Positions 1 through 5,002 of a stretch of DNA of 7,756 nucleotides are shown here, in pieces. The position numbers and the translations under genes were made by a program. The stretch is from assembly GCA_041642315.1 (NCBI GenBank), contig JBEPWQ010000174.1, forward strand, positions 1 to 7,756. Direction: 5' to 3'. This DNA comes from JAABSQ01 sp041642315 (GTDB taxonomy: Bacteria > Desulfobacterota > Desulfobacteria > Desulfobacterales > Desulfococcaceae). Position 1 is the stretch's first letter. Each line of letters starts with the position of its first letter. Below the pieces are notes generated by a model. That model did no database searches, was not told the origin of the DNA, and saw only the letters and a list, made by a program, of their open reading frames with translations.

Positions 1-396
1 CCCTGAAAAGGTTTTTTCATGGGGAAGGACAATGCCCTTTTCAAAGGGCTCCAGACGCACCCGGGCGATGAGGCCGAACCGGGTTCTGGAATGTCCCTCG
101 ACAAGAAAATCGGTGGCGGTGAGATAAAAAGCCGGCTGCCGGTCGCGGATCAGGACCGATTCCGCGGCCCATTCTCTATAGCACCGAGCCGCCCGGGTGT
201 ATCGGTTGTCCGTCTCGGAACCCTCGGGGGATTCTTTCCCCAGAATCAGGCGGATCATGTTGTGGGGGTGGCGTTCATAGGCCCGGGCCTGTTCCTCCGG
301 CGAAATGACGTCATAGGGCGGTGTGGTGACAAGGGCCAGGTCCTGAATTTTTTCGGGATTATATACTTTACCCCTGAAGGGGATGACTTGGGCCAT
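1..396 (-). CDS. DUF1015 family protein, N-terminal part (runs off left edge)
   Basis: The reverse strand is open from an ATG at 396-394 to the window edge, giving 132 codons without a stop. The protein begins MAQVIPFRGKVYNPEKIQ and continues with TPPYDVISPEE, HPHNMIRLILGKE, a YTRAARCYREWAAE segment, a DRQPAFYL strand, TRFGLIARVRLEPF and, at the edge, LPHEKTFSG. This ladder (PFRG..YNPEK, PPYDVIS, HP.N.IRLILGKE, HEKT) matches the start of DUF1015 proteins, a conserved bacterial family of roughly 400 residues or more whose biochemical role is not established. The start is supported by an AGGAG Shine-Dalgarno sequence at 410-406, about nine bases from the ATG. It is transcribed away from the neighbouring serine tRNAs. 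A plus-strand open frame at 19-447 covers the same bases but resembles nothing and is the shadow. The family call is confident; the function is unknown. Confidence 0.88.
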   Translation of the reverse strand, partial: MAQVIPFRGKVYNPEKIQDLALVTTPPYDVISPEEQARAYERHPHNMIRLILGKESPEGSETDNRYTRAARCYREWAAESVLIRDRQPAFYLTATDFLVEGHSRTRFGLIARVRLEPFEKGIVLPHEKTFSG

Positions 397-559
397 GGTG
401 TTGAACTCCTCGCTGTAAAGAATGAACGTGAGGGCCAGGGATACTAAAAAGAATGGGGGAGTTCAAGTGAAATTACGATTCGGCCGCCGGTGAAGCGGCC
501 TTCCATCGATTCGGCCTTCGGCGGGTGATGGAGCGGCCCGGAAGAATCGAAGAAGATGA
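397..559. other. Structured GC-rich intergenic region with imperfect hairpin (497-537)
   Basis: No gene is supported here. GGCC at 497-500 can pair with GGCC at 534-537, and CCATC at 503-507 with GATGG at 527-531, separated by a TT/AGC internal loop. A smaller GCC-TTC-GGC hairpin lies inside, at 514-522. CCGCCG at 484-489 and CGGCGG at 519-524 form a competing pairing. No T-run follows on either strand, so this is not a standard intrinsic terminator. It lies in the upstream leader region of the DUF1015 gene (minus strand) and upstream of the tRNA promoter. Only the inverted repeats are seen directly; any role is unknown. Confidence 0.35.
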
Positions 560-588
560 TTGACAGGCGGTTGGAAAACGTATATATT
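560..588 (+). promoter_or_regulatory. Sigma70-type promoter for the tRNA-Ser pair
   Basis: A perfect TTGACA -35 box at 560-565 is followed by exactly 17 bases and a TATATT -10 box at 583-588 (five of six matches to TATAAT). The start site would fall near 595, giving a leader of about 19 nt before the mature tRNA-Ser(CGA) at 614. Near-consensus promoters are usual for stable RNA genes. It could also be the promoter for dnaX and the genes behind it, because no clear terminator or second promoter was found between the tRNAs and dnaX. Confidence 0.75.
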
Positions 589-613
589 CCCTGTCTTGTT
601 GCAGAGAGGAAAA

Positions 614-706
614 GGAGAGGTTGCCGAGTGGCTGAAGGCCCCGCTCTCGAAAAGCGGTATCCTGTGAATAACGGGATCGTGGGTTCGAATCCCACCCTCT
701 CCGCCA
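614..706 (+). tRNA. serU: tRNA-Ser (anticodon CGA)
   Basis: Acceptor stem GGAGAGG (614-620) pairs with CCTCTCC (696-702). Discriminator G703 is followed by an encoded CCA at 704-706. The anticodon stem CCGCT/AGCGG encloses the loop CTCGAAA, giving anticodon CGA, which reads UCG. A long variable arm (ATCCTG pairing with CGGGAT) marks it as a class II serine tRNA. The T arm is GTGGG-TTCGAAT-CCCAC (679-695). It is the first of two serine tRNAs read in the same direction and lies just behind a strong promoter. Antisense reading frames through it give the familiar spurious GFEPT- and GGIRTHDP-type peptides. The symbol follows E. coli usage for the CGA isoacceptor. Confidence 0.96.
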
Positions 707-710
707 TCAA

Positions 711-725
711 CCGCCGCTTCGGCGG
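711..725 (+). other. Small GC hairpin after tRNA-Ser(CGA)
   Basis: CCGCCG at 711-716 and CGGCGG at 720-725 form a perfect 6-bp stem with a three-base loop, starting five bases past the encoded CCA of the first tRNA. An A-rich stretch follows rather than a T-run, so it is more likely a 3' processing or RNA-stability structure in a joint tRNA transcript than a terminator. The role is inferred. Confidence 0.35.
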
Positions 726-730
726 AACAT

Positions 731-764
731 GAAAAAAGCTTCTGAACGAAAAAAGCTTCTGAAC
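731..764. repeat. Perfect 17-bp tandem duplication between the two tRNA-Ser genes
   Basis: The unit GAAAAAAGCTTCTGAAC occurs at 731-747 and again, without gap or mismatch, at 748-764. Each copy holds an A6 run and a HindIII-like AAGCTT palindrome. It lies in the spacer between the two serine tRNAs and encodes nothing recognisable. The simplest explanation is a recent replication-slippage duplication. Confidence 0.85.
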
Positions 765-797
765 AAGGTGTGAAAGCGAATCGCCCGCTTGCTATAC

Positions 798-891
798 GGA
801 GAGATGACCGAGTTGGCTGAAGGTGCACGACTGGAAATCGTGTGTGCTGTTAATAGCGGCACCGAGGGTTCGAATCCCTCTCTCTCCGCCA
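798..891 (+). tRNA. serW: tRNA-Ser (anticodon GGA)
   Basis: Acceptor GGAGAGA (798-804) pairs with TCTCTCC (881-887), followed by discriminator G888 and encoded CCA (889-891). The anticodon stem CACGA/TCGTG holds loop CTGGAAA with anticodon GGA, reading UCC and UCU. The long variable arm (GTGCTG with CGGCAC) is class II serine. The T arm is GAGGG-TTCGAAT-CCCTC (864-880). It is separated by 91 nt from tRNA-Ser(CGA) and has no obvious promoter of its own, so the two are probably co-transcribed. The long open frame that continues into dnaX begins inside this gene by chance. The symbol follows E. coli usage for the GGA isoacceptor. Confidence 0.96.
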
Positions 892-1038
892 TTAACCGAT
901 CAGGTCCGAACACCTTCCCCTCAATTCCGTAACCGTATTCTTTCGTCCGGCAAGAATGATTCACCGCCGAATCCGCTGATGGAATCCGCTGCCGCTCAGC
1001 GCAACGGAGAGACTCTCTTACAACCGGGAAACCGAGCC

Positions 1039-2784
1039 ATGTCTTATCTCGTACTTGCGCGAAAATACAGGCCCCAGACCTTTGAAGAAGTGGTCAACCA
1101 GCTCCATGTGACCCGAACCCTGGAAAACGCCGTCGCCGGGGGACGGGTGGCCCATGCCATCCTTTTTGCGGGTCCCCGGGGCACCGGAAAGACCACCATC
1201 GCCCGGATACTGGCCAAAGCCATGAACTGCCGAAAGGGGCCCCGGCCGCAGCCCTGTAATACCTGCCGGTCCTGCCGGGAGATCACCGCGGGCAATGCGG
1301 TGGACGTGTTCGAAATCGACGGGGCTTCCAACAACGGGGTGGACCATATCCGGGACCTCCGGGAAAACATCAAGTACATGCCCGCCCAGGGGCGCTATAA
1401 GATTTACATCATCGATGAAGTGCACATGCTCAGCACACCGGCCTTCAACGCCCTGCTCAAGACCCTGGAGGAGCCCCCGGCCCACGTGCTGTTTTTTTTC
1501 GCGACCACCGAGCCCCACAAAATCCCCATTACCATTCTGTCCCGGTGCCAGCGCCATGACCTTCGACGCATCGGACTGGCGGAGATCGTGGCCCACATGG
1601 AAGCGCTGAGCGCCCGGGAGCGGATCGACATTCCGCGGGAGAGCCTTGCGGCCATTGCCCGGTCCGCCGGGGGCAGCATGCGCGACGGCCTCAGTCTGCT
1701 GGACCATGTGATGGCCTGCGCCGAGGGCCCCTTGACCCATTCGCAGGTGCTGGATATTCTGGGCGCGGTGGACGGGCGGGTGCTGTTCGATATTTCAGGC
1801 GCCATCCTGGCCGGGGATCTGAACCGGATTCTGGATATACTCGACGAAATCCACGACCACGGCCATGATCTGAAGGAATTTTACGCCGCCCTTCTGACCC
1901 ATTTCCGAAATCTTCTGGTGGTGAAGATGGGCAAACAGGCCCGCAAGCTGGTGGATGCCTCGGTCCAGGAGATCGAGGAGATGGCCCGGCAGGTGGAAAC
2001 GGTTTCCCAGGTGTACCTGAGCCAGCTTCTGGATGCGCTTTGCAAGGAAGAGACCGCCCTCAAATTCGCCACCCTTCCCAAGCTGGCCCTGGAAATGGCC
2101 TTTGTTCGCATGTTTCAGATCAAACCGGCGATGTCCATAGAAACACTGATTCAAAAGATCGATCAACTGAGCCGGGGTATCATGGATGATCCGGTGCCGG
2201 TGGACACCGCGAGAATCGTGGGAGGAGAGACCCGGGAAGAGATTCTCGGGTATGACGGTGCACCGCCCGAGGCGGAGAAGATCCCGAAAAGGGCCGAAGC
2301 GATCCCCCCCCGATTGCCGGCGGCTGAACCCGCGCCGCCCGAACCGAGTCCGGTGCTGAATGGACGGAGCGTGAAATCTCCCGGTGCGGATATTCCCCGG
2401 TACGATGGACAGGCGAGCCCACAGGACAACTGGTCCCGGCTGAAGGAACGGGTATCTGAACTGCAGCCGAGCCTCGGGCCGTGGCTGGCCAAGACCGAGG
2501 TCCGCAGCCTGGCCGAAGGGGTCCTGGAGCTGGAAGTCAACGGAAACGACCTCCATTTCAATCGGATTCAGAAAAATCAAGAGAATATTGCGGCGGCGGC
2601 CGGGGAATTTTTCGGCCGGGACATGCGGCTGGTGATTCATCCCGGCAAGATGCCGGAAAAAAAAGACCTGCGCAACCAGGTCGACGAAGCCAACCGAAAG
2701 CGCCAGGAGGCATTGAATCACCCCATGGTGAGCGCGGCTCTGGAAATTTTCGAAGGCAAACTTGAAGAAGTCAAACTGCGATAG
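1039..2784 (+). CDS. dnaX: DNA polymerase III subunit tau/gamma (clamp loader ATPase)
   Basis: This is the ATPase subunit of the replicative clamp loader, which opens the beta sliding clamp and, as tau, links the polymerase to the helicase. The 581-residue protein starts MSYLVLARKYRPQTFEEVV, the family's standard N-terminus. It shows Walker A GPRGTGKTT (45-53), a zinc knuckle C64, C73, C76, C79, Walker B with DEVH (126-129), a sensor-1 strand FFFATTEPHK, the SRC arginine finger (168-170) and sensor-2 GGSMRDGLS around R215. Domain III ends near residue 375. A Pro/Ala/Glu-rich linker (about 385-460) leads to a tau-specific C-terminal domain (about 462-581). The usual VVGQ is VVNQ (N20). The same frame is open back to 823, through a tRNA, but that extension is not coding. 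The start at 1039 lacks a strong Shine-Dalgarno sequence. The linker holds a candidate frameshift site, listed separately. Confidence 0.97.
   Translation: MSYLVLARKYRPQTFEEVVNQLHVTRTLENAVAGGRVAHAILFAGPRGTGKTTIARILAKAMNCRKGPRPQPCNTCRSCREITAGNAVDVFEIDGASNNGVDHIRDLRENIKYMPAQGRYKIYIIDEVHMLSTPAFNALLKTLEEPPAHVLFFFATTEPHKIPITILSRCQRHDLRRIGLAEIVAHMEALSARERIDIPRESLAAIARSAGGSMRDGLSLLDHVMACAEGPLTHSQVLDILGAVDGRVLFDISGAILAGDLNRILDILDEIHDHGHDLKEFYAALLTHFRNLLVVKMGKQARKLVDASVQEIEEMARQVETVSQVYLSQLLDALCKEETALKFATLPKLALEMAFVRMFQIKPAMSIETLIQKIDQLSRGIMDDPVPVDTARIVGGETREEILGYDGAPPEAEKIPKRAEAIPPRLPAAEPAPPEPSPVLNGRSVKSPGADIPRYDGQASPQDNWSRLKERVSELQPSLGPWLAKTEVRSLAEGVLELEVNGNDLHFNRIQKNQENIAAAAGEFFGRDMRLVIHPGKMPEKKDLRNQVDEANRKRQEALNHPMVSAALEIFEGKLEEVKLR
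2287..2339 (+). promoter_or_regulatory. Candidate -1 frameshift / slippage element in dnaX (gamma production)
   Basis: A run of eight C (2304-2311) lies in the register ATC CCC CCC CGA, which is a C_CCC_CCC slippery heptamer. An SD-like AAAAGGG lies at 2287-2293, 10 bases upstream. GGCGGC (2319-2324) and GCCGCC (2334-2339) form a 6-bp GC stem starting 8 bases after the heptamer. After a -1 shift the ribosome adds Pro-Ile-Ala-Gly-Gly and stops at TGA 2325-2327, for a 429-residue protein. In the other alternative frame a stop occurs at 2357-2359. E. coli gamma (431 residues) is made at A_AAA_AAG with the same three-part layout. This is inferred from layout only. Confidence 0.4.
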
Positions 2785-2796
2785 GAGGATGTCGAT

Positions 2797-3111
2797 ATGA
2801 AAGGAATGGGCAATATGATGAAACAGGCCCAGAAGCTTCAGTCCAAAATGATGAAGCTTCAGGAAGAGTTGGCCGACCAGACCGTGGAAGCCACTGCAGG
2901 GGGCGGAATGATCAGTGTCGTAGCCAACGGAAAGCAGCAGATCGTATCCATTCACATCGAAAAAGAGGTGGTCGATCCTGAGGATGTGGAAATGCTTCAG
3001 GATCTGGTCCTGGCCGCGGTCAACGACGCCCTGAACAAGTCCCAGGAGATGGTATCCGAAAAGATGGGCAAGCTGATGCCCGGCGGCATGAACATTCCGG
3101 GGCTGATGTAG
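2797..3111 (+). CDS. ybaB: YbaB/EbfC family nucleoid-associated protein
   Basis: A 104-residue protein of the YbaB/EbfC family, small dimeric DNA-binding proteins that coat or bridge the nucleoid. It begins with a Met/Lys/Gln-rich helix (MKGMGNMMKQAQKLQSKMMK). The conserved core follows: a TVEATAGGGMISVVANGK strand pair, then IEKEVVDPEDVEMLQDLVLAA and NDALNKSQE. It ends in the typical MPGGMNIPGLM tail. Length is normal for the family. The ATG at 2797 is preceded by AGGAGG (2783-2788), which overlaps the dnaX stop TAG, so translation is probably coupled to dnaX. The position between dnaX and recR is the classic one. Confidence 0.96.
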   Translation: MKGMGNMMKQAQKLQSKMMKLQEELADQTVEATAGGGMISVVANGKQQIVSIHIEKEVVDPEDVEMLQDLVLAAVNDALNKSQEMVSEKMGKLMPGGMNIPGLM

Positions 3112-3123
3112 CGGAGAGACCGG

Positions 3124-3723
3124 GTGAGCCATTATCCGCCGTCCATTTTGAATGTGATCCGGCATCTGTCACGGCTGCCGGGGGTCGGGGAAAAGACCGC
3201 CGAGCGGTTGACCCTGCACATCCTTCGTGCCCCCCGCCGGGAGGCCGAAGGGCTGGCCCGGTCCATCCTCAATCTCAAGGAGAAGACCCGTCTGTGCGAA
3301 ACCTGTTTTTCCCTGAGCGACACCGATATCTGCCGCATCTGCGGCAACCCGTCCCGCGACCGAAGCCTTCTCTGCGTGGTGGAGAACGTGGCCGGCATGG
3401 TGGCCATCGAGCGGTCCGGGGCCTTTTACGGGCTCTACCATGTGCTGCACGGGGTGCTCTCTCCCATGGACGGGGTGGGACCCGACGATATCCGGATTCG
3501 AGAATTGATGAGCCGGATCGATGCCGGAGAGGTGCGGGAGGTGGTGCTTGCCACCAATACCAACCTGGAGGGGGAGGCCACCGCCTCTTACATCGCCGAC
3601 CGGTTGTCGGAATCTTCGGTGAGGGTGTCCCGAATCGCGTCCGGGGTGCCCATGGGCGGTGATCTCACGTATGTCGACCAGGTCACCCTCAAAAGAGCCA
3701 TGGATACCCGCCATGCCCTCTGA
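3124..3723 (+). CDS. recR: Recombination mediator protein RecR
   Basis: RecR acts with RecO and RecF to load RecA on SSB-coated gapped DNA. The 199-residue protein has the full family layout: helix-hairpin-helix LSRLPGVGEKTAERLTLH (15-32), a C4 zinc finger (C58, C61, C70, C73), a Toprim domain starting at LLCVVENVAGMVAIERSG with GLYHVLHG (103-110) and NLEGEATASYIADRL (147-161), and the C-terminal GVPMGGDLTYVDQVTL. Translation starts at GTG 3124, with GGAGAG at 3114-3119 just after the ybaB stop; starting there gives the standard N-terminus. The usual ATNPT/NVEGEA reads ATNTNLEGEA here, a mild change. The 3' end overlaps the next gene by 11 bases. Confidence 0.97.
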   Translation: MSHYPPSILNVIRHLSRLPGVGEKTAERLTLHILRAPRREAEGLARSILNLKEKTRLCETCFSLSDTDICRICGNPSRDRSLLCVVENVAGMVAIERSGAFYGLYHVLHGVLSPMDGVGPDDIRIRELMSRIDAGEVREVVLATNTNLEGEATASYIADRLSESSVRVSRIASGVPMGGDLTYVDQVTLKRAMDTRHAL

Positions 3724-4156
3724 ATCAAGCCAAAAGACGGTTCCCGCCGGTCAACCGGCGCCCGAAGACATTTTCGAATGCCGCCGTTGCGGAGAATGCT
3801 GCAACGGGTACGGCGGAACCTATGTCACCCGCGAGGATATCGAGGCGATCGCAGAATTCATCGGGGCCGATCCCGAGCGATTCCTCGGCGATTTCTGCCA
3901 GATGTCCGGGTCCCGGCCGGTGCTTGCCGCGGGCGACAACGGCTACTGCATCTTCTGGAAGGATAAAATCTGTACCATTCATCCGGTAAAGCCCCGCATG
4001 TGTCGGGTCTGGCCCTTTCTGGAGAGCGTGGTGACCGACCCGGCCAACTGGCGGATCATGTCGTCCATGTGCCCCGGCATTCGAACCGATGTGTCGGATG
4101 CGGAGATCGTTCGGTGCGTGCGGCGGGCGGTGGAACGCCGGCGGAAGTCTGAATGA
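3713..4156 (+). CDS. YkgJ-like CxxCxxCC metal-binding protein
   Basis: A 147-residue protein of the putative zinc/iron-chelating CxxCxxCC family (YkgJ / UPF0153 type). The signature C23-R-R-C26-G-E-C29-C30 is followed by GGTYVTREDIEAIAEF. A second cluster spans C79 (GYCIFW), C87 (KICTIHP) and C97 (PRMCRVWPF), with C120 and C135 beyond it. The family's metal and exact function are not settled; some members have been linked to protein or flagellar modification. The ATG at 3713 overlaps recR by 11 nt and was chosen over frame-compatible ATGs at 3659 and 3671, which would lie deeper in recR and add a non-conserved tail. No strong ribosome site is seen, so translation is probably coupled to recR. 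The stop overlaps the murI start in an ATGA. No membrane segment is visible. Confidence 0.85.
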   Translation: MPSESSQKTVPAGQPAPEDIFECRRCGECCNGYGGTYVTREDIEAIAEFIGADPERFLGDFCQMSGSRPVLAAGDNGYCIFWKDKICTIHPVKPRMCRVWPFLESVVTDPANWRIMSSMCPGIRTDVSDAEIVRCVRRAVERRRKSE

Positions 4157-4938
4157 TCGGGATTTTCGATTCCGGAATCGGCGGCTTGACCGTGGCCCGG
4201 TCGATACGGAAAGCGCTGCCGGACCACGATCTCCTCTATTTCGGGGATACGGCCCGGTCACCCTACGGAACAAAGAGTATTGAAACGATCCGGGAGTATG
4301 CGCTGGAAAATATCCGGTTTCTGCTGGATGAAGGGGCCGAGATCATTGTGGCGGCCTGCAACTCCGCCTCCAGCGCGGCCCTGGAGGTGATGACCGACCG
4401 GTACAAACCCCCGGTCTTCGAGGTGGTCACTCCGGCGGTCGCCGCCGCCCTTCAGGCCACCCGAACCGGACGGATCGGAGTGATCGGTACCCGGGCCACC
4501 ATCCGAAGCGGTCTCTACGAGACCCAGCTTCGAAAAGCCGATTCCGCGGTCCGGGTCCATTCCGCGGCCTGTCCGCTGCTGGTTCCCCTGGTGGAAGAAG
4601 GATGGCTGAAGAAGCCGGAGACCATCATGATCATCAAGAAATATCTTCACCCGCTCAAGGTTCGGCAGATCGATACCCTCATCCTGGGTTGCACCCACTA
4701 TCCGGTTCTGAAAGAAGCCATCGGCCGAAAGATCGGAAAACGGGTCCGGCTGATCGATTCGTCGGCGGCGGTGGCCGAATCGGTGAAGACCTTCATGGAA
4801 AGTCACCCGGACATCGACCGGAAGATGAAAAAGGGAGGAACCGGCCGCTTTATCGTCTCCGATTCCACCCCCCAGTTTGAAAAAACCGCACGCGCAATCC
4901 TCAAAAGCCATGTTCGGCTGGAGACGGTGCGCCATTGA
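4153..4938 (+). CDS. murI: Glutamate racemase
   Basis: Converts L-glutamate to D-glutamate for peptidoglycan in the cytoplasm, by a two-cysteine cofactor-free mechanism. The 261-residue protein opens MIGIFDSGIGGLTV (substrate residues D6 and S7) and has YFGDTARSPYG (29-39). It carries the first catalytic Cys at C69 in AACNSASSAAL and the second at C180 in LGCTHYP. VVTPAV (91-96) and the IDSSAAVAE segment are also present. The common ACNT motif reads ACNS, a conservative T-to-S change. Length is typical. The start ATG overlaps the upstream stop (ATGA), so the gene is translationally coupled to the CxxCxxCC gene. Confidence 0.96.
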   Translation: MIGIFDSGIGGLTVARSIRKALPDHDLLYFGDTARSPYGTKSIETIREYALENIRFLLDEGAEIIVAACNSASSAALEVMTDRYKPPVFEVVTPAVAAALQATRTGRIGVIGTRATIRSGLYETQLRKADSAVRVHSAACPLLVPLVEEGWLKKPETIMIIKKYLHPLKVRQIDTLILGCTHYPVLKEAIGRKIGKRVRLIDSSAAVAESVKTFMESHPDIDRKMKKGGTGRFIVSDSTPQFEKTARAILKSHVRLETVRH

Positions 4939-5002
4939 ATTTTCCGGAACGCCTACCGGATCAAAACGAACCCTAACCGACAAGTGTGTACGGGAGGATA
5001 GA

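Noticed and set aside
19..447. Plus-strand 142-codon open frame
   Set aside because: It is antisense to the clearly conserved DUF1015 start and has no recognisable motif.
614..891. The tRNA-Ser pair as an integration (att) site
   Set aside because: The shared 3' sequence is the normal T-arm and acceptor of related tRNAs; no integrase or mobile gene is nearby.
444..964. Minus-strand open frames with GFEPT, GGIRTHDP and EGFEPS peptides
   Set aside because: These are antisense translations of the two serine tRNAs, a well-known source of false proteins.
823..1038. In-frame N-terminal extension of dnaX by 72 codons
   Set aside because: It begins inside tRNA-Ser(GGA), lacks similarity to DnaX and precedes the canonical MSYLVLARKYRP start at 1039.
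1492..1499. T8 run in dnaX as a frameshift site
   Set aside because: It encodes the conserved FFF sensor-1 strand within the ATPase core; a shift there would give a useless fragment, and no stimulator arrangement was seen.
1795..3165. Long minus-strand open frame (456 codons) opposite dnaX and ybaB
   Set aside because: A GC-rich shadow frame: His- and Leu-rich, no motifs, and lying opposite strongly conserved dnaX and ybaB.
4943..4960. TCCGG/CCGGA inverted repeat between murI and the ligase-like gene
   Set aside because: Only 5 bp with an 8-nt loop and no T-run; common by chance in GC-rich DNA.
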